From Burkholderiales bacterium (GTDB taxonomy: Bacteria > Pseudomonadota > Gammaproteobacteria > Burkholderiales > Burkholderiaceae_C): a DNA stretch of 64,000 nucleotides. The stretch lies in assembly GCA_021414305.1 (NCBI GenBank), contig JAIOOS010000006.1, positions 124,001 through 188,000 of the forward strand. Reading direction: 5' to 3'. The stretch's first letter is position 1. The number at the start of each line of letters is the position of its first letter. This document shows positions 53,835-62,975 of this stretch, piece after piece. The position numbers and the translations under genes were made by a program. The notes beneath the pieces were generated by a model. It saw only the letters and a program-made list of their open reading frames with translations. It was not told the DNA's origin and did not search any database.

Positions 53835-54713
53835 TTATCGGTAGAGGGACGGCTCGCCCGGCGGCCGGGTCTTGAACCGGCGATGGACCCAGAGGTACTG
53901 CGCCGGGTTGCGCCGGATCTCGTCTTCGATCCAGCGGTTCATGCGCGCGGCGTCGGCGACCGGGTCGTCGGTCGGGAAGTCGGTCCACGGCGCCTCGAAG
54001 CGCACCCGGTAGCCCCGGCCTGCGGGCAGGATCTCGGCGACCACCGGCTGCACCACCATGTTCAGCGCCTTGGCCAGGCGCGAGGGGGCGAGCAGCGTGA
54101 CCGCGGGCACCTCGAAGAACGGCACGAAGGCCGCGTCGCGCGTGCCGAAGTCCATGTCGGGCAGGTTGAAGAAGCCGTCGCCCTTGCGGATGGCGCGAAA
54201 GAGGGCCTTGCCCGCTTCGTCGCGCGAGAAGATCTCGGCATTGCCGAGCCTGAGGCGCCCGCGGCGCAGCGCCGCGTCCATCACCTTGTCGCTCTGCGCC
54301 TGGTAGATCGAGATGCCCTTGCGCTTCTGGAACAGCAGCACCGAGGCGCCGGCGACGTCGAGGCCCATGAAGTGCGGCGCCAGCCACATCACCGGCCGGT
54401 CGCTGCGCTCGGCCAGCTGCACGTCGCCTTCGACATGGATCAGCCGGCGCAGACGCGCCGGCGAGGCGTACCAGAGCAGGCCGCGCTCGAGCAGGCTGCG
54501 GCCGAGCCAGCGGAAGTGTTCCTTCGCCAACGCGGTTCGCTCGCCCTCGCCCAGCTCCGGAAAGCAGAGCTCGAGGTTGCGCAGCGCGACCTTGCGCCGC
54601 GAGGAGATCAGCCGGTAGCCGAGCCGGCCGAACCCGTTGCCGCAGACCGCCTGGGCGCCGAGCGGAAGCCAATGGAAGAGCCACAGGAAGGCGAGCAGGA
54701 CGCGCGTTGCCAC
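53835..54713 (-). CDS. LpxL/HtrB-family lauroyl (acyl) transferase of lipid A
   Basis: A 292-residue inner-membrane acyltransferase. It starts with GTG at 54713 (MATRVLLAFLWLFHWLPL, membrane anchor). The catalytic H-x4-D is in WLAPHFMGLDVAG, followed by the family regions QKRKGISIYQAQSDK and FFEVPAVTLLAPSRLAK. It adds a secondary acyl chain to lipid A. Betaproteobacterial genomes often have one or two such genes between metK and dapF, in this orientation. Only one is present here. Confidence 0.92.
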   Translation of the reverse strand: MATRVLLAFLWLFHWLPLGAQAVCGNGFGRLGYRLISSRRKVALRNLELCFPELGEGERTALAKEHFRWLGRSLLERGLLWYASPARLRRLIHVEGDVQLAERSDRPVMWLAPHFMGLDVAGASVLLFQKRKGISIYQAQSDKVMDAALRRGRLRLGNAEIFSRDEAGKALFRAIRKGDGFFNLPDMDFGTRDAAFVPFFEVPAVTLLAPSRLAKALNMVVQPVVAEILPAGRGYRVRFEAPWTDFPTDDPVADAARMNRWIEDEIRRNPAQYLWVHRRFKTRPPGEPSLYR

Positions 54714-54732
54714 GCCCCGAGTATCCGTGCCC

Positions 54733-57288
54733 TCATGGCAGCGTCGCGATCAAGCGGTCGAAGCCGGTCTGGATCACCAGCCGCTTGGGGCCGAGGACGG
54801 CGACGCTGATGACATTGAGCAGGGTCGGGCTCGCGCCAAGCACGGTGGCGGGGCCTTTCGGGATCAGCAGCGTGCGCGTGCCGCCGGCCGAGACCATCGC
54901 CAGGCCGAAGGCGGAGCCGTAGTAGAGCGTGCCGTCGCTGTCGACCGCGAGCCCGCCCTCGACGTCGTTGATGGCGGTCGTCGACACCGTCGACCCGTCG
55001 GCGGAGACGCGGCGGATCAACGAGCCGTCCTGGACGTAGAGCGTGCCGTCGGGCGCGAACGCGAGCGCGGTCGGGAACTGGAAGCGCGCGCTGGCGGCCG
55101 GCCCGTCGACGATGCCGGCCTGGAAGAAGGCGCCGGCATAGGTGGTCACGTTGCCGGCGGTGTCGATCTTGCGGATCGTCCGGTGGTCGGCGACAAAGAT
55201 GTTCCCGCCGGGGCCGACGACGACGCCGTTCGGCTCGAAGAAGCGCGCCGTGGTCGCGCTGCCGTTGACCTCGTCGAAATCGGTGTACGAGCCGGCGACC
55301 AGCGTCACGACGTTGTCGGTGCCGATCCTGCGCACGGCGTAGTTGTCGGTGACGTAGATCGCGCCGGCCGGATCGGTCGCGACCGGACCGAGCCTGGCGA
55401 ACTGGGCTTCGTTGGCCTTGCCGTCGACGGCGCCGGCGAAGTTGCCCGAGAGCCCCGCCGCCAGCGTGACCGCGCCGCTCGGCGCGATCCGCCGCACGAG
55501 GTTGGTCGCAAAGTCGGCGATGACGACGTTGCCGGCCGGATCGACCGTCAGCGCCTGGCGCGTGCTCGGACCCATGATGATGGGCTCCTGCGCGAGCACG
55601 CCGATGCCGCTCGCGGTCCAGGCGACGCCGATCGCGGTGGTGGAGATCGTCGTCACGACCCCGGTCGTGCTGACGGTGCGCAGCGAGTTGTCGTCGGCCA
55701 CCAGATAGCCGCCGCTGGCCACCGGCACGATGCCGCGAATGATGCGCAGCCGCGAGACGCCGACCGGGCCATCGGCATAGCCAAGGCCGTTGACCGGCGC
55801 GCGAAAGCCGGTGAGCGTGGACACGACGCCGCTGGTGATGTCGATCAGCCGCAGCAGCCCCGCCTCGTCGGCAACGATGAGCGTGTTGCCGCGCAGGGCG
55901 ATCGCGCTCGGGAAGGGAATGCTCGCTACGTTGGACAGGCCGTCGGGCTGCAAGGGAACGTTCATGCCGCTGCCGGCAAGCGTGCTCACCGAGCCGGCGC
56001 CGCTGCCGCTGCGCGTGACGACGCGAACGCGCAGGTTGCCGTAGTCGGAGACATAGAGATCGCCATTCGGGGCCGCGACCACGCCTTCGGGAAAGACGAA
56101 CTGGGCCGACAAGGGGGCGCCGTTGAGGTAGCCGCTGACACTGCCTGCGTAGGTCGTGACGACGCCGGCCGTCGTCACGCGACGGATCCGGCTGTTGTTG
56201 CGGTCGGCGACGTAAAGGTCGCCGTCGGGTCCCATCGTGATCGCCCAGGGCGAGCTGAATCGCGCCGCGCCGCCCGTGCCGTCGGCCAAACCGGCAACGC
56301 CGGGCGAGCCGGCGACCGTCGTCACCGTGCCGTCGAGGGCGACCTTGCGGATCAGGTGGTTGCCGGTATCGGCGACGTAGAGGACGCCGGTCGGGTCCTG
56401 CGCCAGGCCCAGCGGCGCGTTGAAGCGGGCGGTCGCGGCCGGGCCGTCGGCGAAGGCGGCGGGTGCGCCGCCACCGGCCACCGGCGTGATCGTCGACAGG
56501 TCGGCGCTCAGCCGCTTGATCCGGTTCGTGGTGAGGAAGGTGAAGCTGCCCGCCGCGTCCTGCACCAGGCCGGCGGTGAAGCCGGCCTCGGCGTGGTCGC
56601 GCAGGCCGTTGACCGGCAGCAGCGCGAGTTGCGCGGTCATCGGCGCGGTGACGGTCAACAGCGCCGCGGTGCTGGTGGCGGCGCTCAGCCCGCTGCAGTC
56701 GAGCTGCGCGCGGAACTGGGCGCCGCTGTCGGCCAGCACCGTGACGAGCGCGGTCGTCGTCGTCGTCGTTGCGCCGGCGATGCTCGTCCAGGTCAGCACA
56801 CCGCCGACGAGCCCGCCTCGCTGCCATTGGACCCCCAGCGTGCCGGAGCTGCAGGTGGCCGCGACCGTGAAGCTCGCGCTGGCGCCGGCAACGACGCCGA
56901 CGTTGGCCGGTTGCGTCGTGATCGTCAGCACCGGCGGCGCCGCCGCGACGGCGAGGGTCGCGGCATTGCTGGTGGCGCTGCCGCTGGCGTTGCTGACGAC
57001 GGCACGGAAGCTCGCGCCGTTGTCGGCGAGCGACGTCGCGGCGATGGTGAAGGTCGCGGCGGTGGCGCCGCCGATGTCGACGCCGTTGCGTTGCCATTGA
57101 TAGGCGAGCGGCGCCGTGCCGGTGGCGGCGACGACGAAGCTCGCGCCCGTGCCGGCGGTGACGCTCGCGTTCGCCGGCTGCATGGTGATCGTCGGCGCGA
57201 CGCCGGCGGGCATGCCGCCCCCTCCGCCACCTCCACCGCCGCACGCGGCCAGGAGCAGGGCGAGGCCGGCAACGACAAGCCGCCGCAT
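54733..57288 (-). CDS. NHL-repeat/beta-propeller lipoprotein with N-terminal Ig-like domains
   Basis: An 851-residue surface or periplasmic lipoprotein: lipobox LLLAAC followed by a run of nine glycines. Two Ig-like repeats follow (about 30–210), each with ITxQPANxxVxAG and YQWQRNG or VQWQRGG. From about 240 come NHL-type repeats such as ARFNAPLGLAQDPTGVLYVADTGNHLIRKV and ARFSSPWAITMGPDGDLYVADRNNSRIRRV, about ten in all, forming one or two propellers. An ATG 18 codons earlier (57342) is possible; the lipoprotein signal favours 57288. Probably binds a ligand outside the cytoplasm. It lies downstream of the kinase gene, with a 137-bp gap. Confidence 0.88.
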   Translation of the reverse strand: MRRLVVAGLALLLAACGGGGGGGGGMPAGVAPTITMQPANASVTAGTGASFVVAATGTAPLAYQWQRNGVDIGGATAATFTIAATSLADNGASFRAVVSNASGSATSNAATLAVAAAPPVLTITTQPANVGVVAGASASFTVAATCSSGTLGVQWQRGGLVGGVLTWTSIAGATTTTTTALVTVLADSGAQFRAQLDCSGLSAATSTAALLTVTAPMTAQLALLPVNGLRDHAEAGFTAGLVQDAAGSFTFLTTNRIKRLSADLSTITPVAGGGAPAAFADGPAATARFNAPLGLAQDPTGVLYVADTGNHLIRKVALDGTVTTVAGSPGVAGLADGTGGAARFSSPWAITMGPDGDLYVADRNNSRIRRVTTAGVVTTYAGSVSGYLNGAPLSAQFVFPEGVVAAPNGDLYVSDYGNLRVRVVTRSGSGAGSVSTLAGSGMNVPLQPDGLSNVASIPFPSAIALRGNTLIVADEAGLLRLIDITSGVVSTLTGFRAPVNGLGYADGPVGVSRLRIIRGIVPVASGGYLVADDNSLRTVSTTGVVTTISTTAIGVAWTASGIGVLAQEPIIMGPSTRQALTVDPAGNVVIADFATNLVRRIAPSGAVTLAAGLSGNFAGAVDGKANEAQFARLGPVATDPAGAIYVTDNYAVRRIGTDNVVTLVAGSYTDFDEVNGSATTARFFEPNGVVVGPGGNIFVADHRTIRKIDTAGNVTTYAGAFFQAGIVDGPAASARFQFPTALAFAPDGTLYVQDGSLIRRVSADGSTVSTTAINDVEGGLAVDSDGTLYYGSAFGLAMVSAGGTRTLLIPKGPATVLGASPTLLNVISVAVLGPKRLVIQTGFDRLIATLP

Positions 57289-57425
57289 CGCGGCCCGCGT
57301 CGGCAGGAAGGAAGAAGGCGGGAAGAAAGGCAAGGCGCGCATGGACGGTCCGTTCGCTGCAGGAAAGTGCTGCGCCGTCGCTGCCGACGACGCTCCTGTC
57401 CTCTAGAACGGAAGCGCGCGATGAA

Positions 57426-60400
57426 TCAAGACATCGGCCGCGAAATAAATTCCTGCAGGCGCTCGCAGCCCCTGCGGTAGTGGATGCCTGCGCTCGGCTG
57501 GGCCTCGAAGGCGACGCGCGCCTGCTCGGCAAGCTCGCGCGCCTCGGCCGCATGGCCGAGGTCGAATTGGCAAAGCGCCAGCCAGCTCCGTGCGGCGGCC
57601 AGGCCGGGGCTGCGCGGATAGACCGCCTGGTAGATCTCGACGCAGGACCGCAGATGCGGCAAGGCGGCCTCGGCCTGCCCCTGGCCCAGCAGCGCCCGGC
57701 CGAGGGCAAGCGCCAGCGTCCCTTCGGTCATGGCGTTGCGCGCACTGGAGGGGGCGGCGTGATAGTCGGCCAGGAACCGCTCGAGGGCAGGACGCGCCAG
57801 GTCGTAGCGTTCCTGGTCGAGATCGACCAGGGCCAGGTTGCGGCGGGCCAGGTGCTTCATCGAGCCCCAGACCTCCTCGGCCTGGTCCTGCGAACCGAGG
57901 ATGCTCTCGTATTCGGCGCGCGCCTTGTCGAAGTGCCCGGCGCGCAGGTAGTTGGTGCCGATGCGGTTGACGACCGAGGCGGTGTGCGGGTGATCGGGCC
58001 CGACCAGACGCAGGTACTCGGCGCGGGTTCGCTCCAGCACCTCGTTCGACGCCTCGTACTCGCCGCATTCCATCAGGTAGCGGGCATGCACCACCTGGGC
58101 CAGCGCCTGGTGCTGCGGGCTTTGCACCTTGTCGCGGTAGAGGCTCACCGCCTCCTCCATGGGCAGCCGGGCCCGCTCGAGCTCGCCGTCCTCGACCATG
58201 GCCTCGGCGAGGAACAGGTTCGCCGCGGCCACATAGACGGGCGAGACCTTGTCGGCCTGGGCCGCGATGACGCCATGCGCGTGCTCGAGCAGGGCCAGGC
58301 CCTCGGCGCGCCGGGTTCCGAAGATCGCCAGGCCGCGCCCGAGATCGAGCTCGACGATGGCCGCGTTGAGATCGTCGCTGCCGCCCGATTCGCGAAACAG
58401 CGCCCGGGCCCGCCGATGCTCGCGCTCCGACTCCTCCTGCATCCGGTTCTCGCCCAGCGCGCTGGCGAAGAGGTGGCGGTGGCGCCCGACCACGAGCGAG
58501 CGTTCGCCGTGCAGCCGCGACAGGCGCTCGATCGCGTCTTCGTAGACCGGGACCGCCTCGCCCATCCGGTTGGCGGAGGCGAGCAGGTCGGCGCGAAGGA
58601 AGAGAGCCGCGGCCAGCGCATCCGCGATCGCCGCATCGGCCACGGCGGGCCGCGTCAGCAGGGCGATGGCCTCGTCGGCGCCCTGCATCGCGAGGTCGGG
58701 CTCGCCGAGCTCGCCGCGCACGCGCGCCAGGTCGACCAGCAAATGGGCGACCTGGACCGCGGCCTGCGGCGCCAGCGCGCCGCGCAGGCTCACCACGGCG
58801 CGCTCCAGCACCGCCAGCGCCTCCGTGTGGCGGCCCAGCAGCACCAGGCCGCGGGCCAGCCGCTGCGCCGCCCGCGCCCGCTCGGTGGCGCTGCCGCCGG
58901 CGCGCTCGAGCGCGGCCTGCCACTGCTGCGCGTAGGCCACCGTCGCGGCGCCGTCGGAGAGATCGGCGAACAGCGTGCTCACGACGTCGAGCAGCTCGCC
59001 CTTGAGGACCGGCTCACGCTCGAAGCCGGCTTCGATCTTGCGGGCGCCGCGCTCGACGAAGGCGCGAACCGAGAGCCGGCCGAGCTGGGCGCCGGCATCG
59101 TCTTCGAGCGTGCCCGACTTGAAGAAGCTGGTGAGGAAGGTCTTCACGGCCTCGGCACGGGACGCCTCCTCGCGGGCGACGCGCGTCTGCCGCCGGGCAA
59201 TCCGCGCCTGCCATACCGCGACACCGGCGCCGCCGGCGATCGCGGCCAGCACGGCCGCCTGCGCCGCCGCGCCAGCCGGCACGGCGATCACGATCGCCAG
59301 AGCCACCGCGCTCTCGAGCTTGTGCCTGCGCACCCAGCGTTCGGCGCGATACCACGCCGAATCGGGCCGCGCCTGCACCGGCTCGCCGCGAAGGTGGCGC
59401 TCGAGGTCGTCGGCGAAGGCGTCGACGGTCGCGTAGCGATCGCTGCTCGCCTTGGCCAGCGCGCGCGCCAGGATGGCGTCGAGGTCGCCACGCAGTTGGC
59501 GTGCGACCGCTTCGTCGGCCGCCGCGTCGCTCGGGCGCGGCGCCTCGGCAGTCGCGATCGCCGCGGCCAGCGCGTCCGCGCCCAGGCCTTTCTTCAGGCG
59601 GTACGGGCGCTCGCCCGCCAGCAGCTCGAACAGGACCACGCCCAGCGAATACACGTCCGACGCCGTGCCGATGGCGTCGCCGCGGATCTGCTCGGGCGAG
59701 GCGTAGTCGGGGGTCAGGGCGCGGCCCGGCGCCTGCGTCATCGAGGTGTCGCCCTCGGTCGCCTGCGGATCGATCAGCCGGGCGATGCCGAAGTCGAGCA
59801 GGTGAGCGTGGCCCTCGGCATCGACCAGGATGTTCGAGGGCTTCAGGTCGCGGTGCACGACGAGTCGGGCGTGCGCGTGCGCCACCGCGCGCGCGACCTC
59901 GACGATCAGTTTCACTCGAGCCCGCGTGTCGAGCCCGCGGCTCGCCGCCCAGGCGTCGATCGGCTGCCCGTCGACGTACTCCAGCGCCAGGTAGGGGCGG
60001 CCGTCGGCGCTGATGCCCGCGTCGTAAAGGCGGGCGATGTTCGGATGGGTCAGCGAAGCGAGGATGTTGCGCTCGCGCGCCATCCTGTCCCCGAACGAGG
60101 CGACGCCCCAGCCCAGGTGCGGCAGCTTGAGGGCGACCTGGCGCTCGAGCAGGCCGTCGGCGCGGTCGGCGAGCCAGACGCTCGCCATCCCGCCCTGCCC
60201 GATCTCGCGTAGCAACCGGTAGGGCCCGACCCGCCGCTCCGGCGCCGGGATCGCCGACGGCTCCACGCGCTCGAGCGCATGGCTCGCCGGCTCGCGCATG
60301 AAGGCATCGGTGGCGCTGGAATCGTGGGTACGCAGCAATTCGAGCAGCAGCGGCGCCAGCCTCTGCTGCCCGGGCGGCAAGGTCGCGAGCCAGTCGGTGC

Positions 60401-60500
60401 GTGCCGCGGGCTCGAGGTCGAGCGCGACGTCGAGCAGGCCGAACACCGCCTGCCAGTCCTCCCGCGAAGCGGCCGCGGCCTGCTCAGCGCAGGCTGGCAT
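57426..60500 (-). CDS. transmembrane Ser/Thr protein kinase with C-terminal TPR region
   Basis: A 1024-residue protein. Residues 1–85 are a helical preface. Residues 91–370 are a Hanks-type kinase with EIGQGGMASVW (glycine loop), VALKLPH (Lys), HRDLKPSN (catalytic loop), LDFGIA (DFG) and YASPEQ. One or two hydrophobic helices at about 395–430 are followed by about 580 residues of TPR-like repeats on the other side of the membrane or in the cytoplasm. All key kinase residues are present, so it is probably active. The start overlaps the sigma-factor gene by 17 bp, so the two are translated together. Confidence 0.93.
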   Translation of the reverse strand: MPACAEQAAAASREDWQAVFGLLDVALDLEPAARTDWLATLPPGQQRLAPLLLELLRTHDSSATDAFMREPASHALERVEPSAIPAPERRVGPYRLLREIGQGGMASVWLADRADGLLERQVALKLPHLGWGVASFGDRMARERNILASLTHPNIARLYDAGISADGRPYLALEYVDGQPIDAWAASRGLDTRARVKLIVEVARAVAHAHARLVVHRDLKPSNILVDAEGHAHLLDFGIARLIDPQATEGDTSMTQAPGRALTPDYASPEQIRGDAIGTASDVYSLGVVLFELLAGERPYRLKKGLGADALAAAIATAEAPRPSDAAADEAVARQLRGDLDAILARALAKASSDRYATVDAFADDLERHLRGEPVQARPDSAWYRAERWVRRHKLESAVALAIVIAVPAGAAAQAAVLAAIAGGAGVAVWQARIARRQTRVAREEASRAEAVKTFLTSFFKSGTLEDDAGAQLGRLSVRAFVERGARKIEAGFEREPVLKGELLDVVSTLFADLSDGAATVAYAQQWQAALERAGGSATERARAAQRLARGLVLLGRHTEALAVLERAVVSLRGALAPQAAVQVAHLLVDLARVRGELGEPDLAMQGADEAIALLTRPAVADAAIADALAAALFLRADLLASANRMGEAVPVYEDAIERLSRLHGERSLVVGRHRHLFASALGENRMQEESEREHRRARALFRESGGSDDLNAAIVELDLGRGLAIFGTRRAEGLALLEHAHGVIAAQADKVSPVYVAAANLFLAEAMVEDGELERARLPMEEAVSLYRDKVQSPQHQALAQVVHARYLMECGEYEASNEVLERTRAEYLRLVGPDHPHTASVVNRIGTNYLRAGHFDKARAEYESILGSQDQAEEVWGSMKHLARRNLALVDLDQERYDLARPALERFLADYHAAPSSARNAMTEGTLALALGRALLGQGQAEAALPHLRSCVEIYQAVYPRSPGLAAARSWLALCQFDLGHAAEARELAEQARVAFEAQPSAGIHYRRGCERLQEFISRPMS

Positions 60501-61035
60501 GCAGGAACAACCTCGCCTTTTCCCAATCGCGGTTGACGGTGCGCACGCCCAGGCCGAGCACCTCGGCGATCTCGGCCTCCGTCATGCCCGCGAAGTAGCG
60601 CATCTCGACCACCCGGACGAGCCGCGGTTCGATCGCCGCCAGCTCCTCGAGCGACTCATGCACGCGCAGGATCTCGCTGTCGCGCGGGTCGGGCGCGCCG
60701 TGCTGCTCTTCATCGAGCTCGACGCGAGCCGAGTCGCCTCCCGCGCGCTCGCTCCGGCGCTTGCGCACCACGTCGACCACGACCGACCGCATGACCTGCG
60801 CCGCATAGGCCATGAACTGGGCACGGTCGCCGAACGAGACCGCGCCCGACTTCTCGAAGCGCAGGAAGGTTTCGTGCACCAGCGAGGTCGTGTCGAGCAG
60901 GGTCAGGTCGCCGCTGCGCCGCACCCGCGAGTGCGCCAGCCGATGCAGCTCCGGGTAGAGCAGCGAATAGAGCTCGCCGAGCGCCTCGGATCGGCCTTGG
61001 CCGATGGCCGAAAGCAGCGTCGTGACCTGACCCAT
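60484..61035 (-). CDS. ECF-type sigma factor paired with the Ser/Thr kinase
   Basis: A 183-residue sigma factor of the group often linked to Hanks kinases. Region 2 is DTTSLVHETFLRFE and FMAYAAQVMRSVVVDVVRKRRSER. Region 4 is LVRVVEMRYFAGMTEAEIAEVLGLGVRTVNRDWEKAR. The start MGQVTTLLSAIGQG at 61035 is chosen over an ATG 17 codons upstream because it matches the family start. Its stop lies inside the kinase gene. Phosphorylation of the sigma factor by the kinase is a reasonable inference from related pairs. Confidence 0.9.
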   Translation of the reverse strand: MGQVTTLLSAIGQGRSEALGELYSLLYPELHRLAHSRVRRSGDLTLLDTTSLVHETFLRFEKSGAVSFGDRAQFMAYAAQVMRSVVVDVVRKRRSERAGGDSARVELDEEQHGAPDPRDSEILRVHESLEELAAIEPRLVRVVEMRYFAGMTEAEIAEVLGLGVRTVNRDWEKARLFLHASLR

Positions 61036-61079
61036 GGCAAGAATGAAAGCGGAAGTCCTCGACCGACTATGGCACGACC

Positions 61080-61105
61080 GAAACACTTCCGTGAAAGCGT
61101 TCCGG
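61080..61105. repeat. tandem 13-bp repeat between the sigma factor and metK
   Basis: GAAACACTTCCGT and GAAAGCGTTCCGG follow each other directly (9 of 13 identical). Each unit contains GAAA…TTCC. It lies 45–70 bp upstream of the sigma-factor start and could be an operator or part of an ECF promoter. Confidence 0.4.
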
Positions 61106-61137
61106 AGGCAGCCAGGAGGGGATTGCCGCCGACTTCC

Positions 61138-61143
61138 TATAAT
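61138..61143 (+). promoter_or_regulatory. consensus -10 box (TATAAT) for metK
   Basis: A perfect TATAAT lies 142 bp upstream of the metK start. No good -35 box is seen at 16–18 nt; TTGCCG lies only 9 nt away. Transcription from here would give a leader of about 135 nt. Confidence 0.45.
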
Positions 61144-61231
61144 TCGCCTGTCGCCGAGTTATTGGACTACTTGCGGGGCGACACGAAACAAATCCGCTAA
61201 AGCGTTCGCCGCTCCTCCAGAGCCCAGGCCG

Positions 61232-61252
61232 GCAACGCGATTCTTGTGTTGC
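61232..61252 (+). other. hairpin in the metK leader
   Basis: GCAACGCG and TGTGTTGC form an 8-bp stem (two G·T pairs) around ATTCT, 33 bp before the metK GTG. It may affect translation. I cannot match the leader to a known SAM or SAH riboswitch. Confidence 0.4.
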
Positions 61253-61284
61253 GGGCGAGCGAATTTCAGCACTGGAGCTACACC

Positions 61285-62466
61285 GTGGCGAACGACTTTC
61301 TCTTCACCTCCGAATCGGTCTCCGAAGGCCACCCCGACAAGGTCGCCGACCAGATCTCGGACGCGATCCTCGACGCCATCTTCGCCCAGGACCCACGCTC
61401 GCGCGTGGCCGCCGAGACGCTGTGCAACACCGGCCTCGTCGTCCTCGCCGGCGAGATCACGACCAATTCGCACGTCGACTACATCCAGACCGCGCGCAAC
61501 ACGCTCAAGCGCATCGGCTACGACAACACCGACTACGGCATCGACTACAAGGGCTGCGCGGTGCTCGTGGCCTACGACAAGCAGAGCAACGACATCGCCC
61601 AGGGCGTGGACCACGCCAGCGACGACCACCTCAACACCGGCGCCGGCGACCAGGGCCTGATGTTCGGCTACGCCTGCGACGAGACGCCCGACCTGATGCC
61701 GGCGCCGATCTACTACGCGCACCGTCTGGTCGAGCGCCAGGCGCAGCTGAGGAAGGACGGCCGCATGCCGTTCCTGCGCCCCGACGCCAAGAGCCAGGTG
61801 ACGATGCGCTACGTCGACGGCAAGCCGCACTCGATCGACACCGTGGTGCTCTCGAGCCAGCACGACCCGAGCCAGAGCGAGACGCCGACCAAGATGAAGG
61901 CCTCGTTCGTCGAGGCGGTGATCGAGGAGATCATCAAGCCGGTGCTGCCCAAGGAGTGGCTGAAGGACACGCGCTACCTGATCAACCCGACCGGCCGCTT
62001 CGTCATCGGCGGCCCGCAGGGCGACTGCGGCCTCACCGGCCGCAAGATCATCGTCGACACCTACGGCGGCGCCTGCCCGCACGGCGGCGGCGCGTTCTCG
62101 GGCAAGGACCCGTCGAAGGTCGACCGGTCGGCGGCGTACGCGGCGCGCTACGTCGCCAAGAACATCGTCGCCGCCGGCATCGCCCGGCAGTGCCAGATCC
62201 AGGTGGCCTACGCGATCGGCGTGGCCAAGCCGATGAACGTCACGGTCTACACCGAGGGCACCGGCAAGATCTCCGACGACAAGATCGCGGCGCTGGTGAA
62301 CGAGTTCTTCGACCTGCGCCCGAAGGGCATCATCCAGATGCTCGACCTGCTGCGGCCGATCTACGAGAAGACGGCCGCCTACGGCCACTTCGGCCGTGAC
62401 GAGCCGGAGTTCACCTGGGAGCGGACGGACAAGGCGGCCGCGCTGAAAGCAGCAGCCGGCCTGTAG
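61285..62466 (+). CDS. metK: S-adenosylmethionine synthetase
   Basis: A 393-residue enzyme forming SAM from methionine and ATP. It starts with GTG at 61285 behind GGAG (ACTGGAGCTACACC). Signatures are [23 protein letters not shown] and [18 protein letters not shown]. It is complete and of normal length. In related genomes it lies divergent from lpxL genes and dapF, as here, but with 6.3 kb of sigma factor, kinase and lipoprotein genes in between. Confidence 0.98.
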   Translation: MANDFLFTSESVSEGHPDKVADQISDAILDAIFAQDPRSRVAAETLCNTGLVVLAGEITTNSHVDYIQTARNTLKRIGYDNTDYGIDYKGCAVLVAYDKQSNDIAQGVDHASDDHLNTGAGDQGLMFGYACDETPDLMPAPIYYAHRLVERQAQLRKDGRMPFLRPDAKSQVTMRYVDGKPHSIDTVVLSSQHDPSQSETPTKMKASFVEAVIEEIIKPVLPKEWLKDTRYLINPTGRFVIGGPQGDCGLTGRKIIVDTYGGACPHGGGAFSGKDPSKVDRSAAYAARYVAKNIVAAGIARQCQIQVAYAIGVAKPMNVTVYTEGTGKISDDKIAALVNEFFDLRPKGIIQMLDLLRPIYEKTAAYGHFGRDEPEFTWERTDKAAALKAAAGL

Positions 62467-62476
62467 CCCATCGCGG

Positions 62477-62842
62477 TCACACCGGCGGCAGCAGCTTTCG
62501 CAGCACCGCCGGGTCGACCGGCTTCCTCAGGTAGTGGTCGACGCGGGCGAACGCGTCGGCGACGCGCGCGTCCTTGTCGCTCCAGCCGGTGACGGCCACC
62601 AGGATCAGGTCGTCGCCATGCGCCTCGCGCAGCCGCTTGGAGAGCTCGCTGCCGTCGATGCCCGGCATGTCGATGTCGAACAGCACGCAGTGCGGCTCGT
62701 GCTTGGCGACCAGGGCAAGCGCCTCGTTGCCATCGTGCGCGATCCAGACCTTGTAGCCGTCGGCCTCGAGGGCGAACGCCATCGCTTCGGCCACGTCGAC
62801 GGCGTCGTCCACCACGATCACCCGAGCTTCATCTGGATTCAT
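62477..62842 (-). CDS. single-domain response regulator
   Basis: A 121-residue receiver domain without output domain. The acidic pair is in VIVVDDAVD, the phospho-acceptor Asp in CVLFDIDMPGIDG, the Thr in VAVTGWSD and the Lys in YLRKPVDP. It should act by protein contacts. It is divergent from a histidine-kinase gene (133-bp spacer), the probable partner, and converges with metK. Confidence 0.92.
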   Translation of the reverse strand: MNPDEARVIVVDDAVDVAEAMAFALEADGYKVWIAHDGNEALALVAKHEPHCVLFDIDMPGIDGSELSKRLREAHGDDLILVAVTGWSDKDARVADAFARVDHYLRKPVDPAVLRKLLPPV

Positions 62843-62975
62843 GTCAGGGGCGCGACCGACCGGGGTCGATGGGCGGGGTTCCGGGAAGTGGGCTGGCCGC
62901 GAATGTACCAGTCGGACCCGGGCGTGAGCAGGCTATCCTCGGGCATTTGCCGGCGGGCATTCACTGCGCAGCGCC

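Noticed and set aside
50742..54809. A 1355-codon frame antisense to dapF, the BTAD regulator and lpxL
   Set aside because: Covers three well-recognised genes on the other strand and has no domain signature of its own.
61144..61284. A SAM or SAH riboswitch before metK
   Set aside because: I could not fit the conserved cores of the classes I know; only a simple hairpin is visible.
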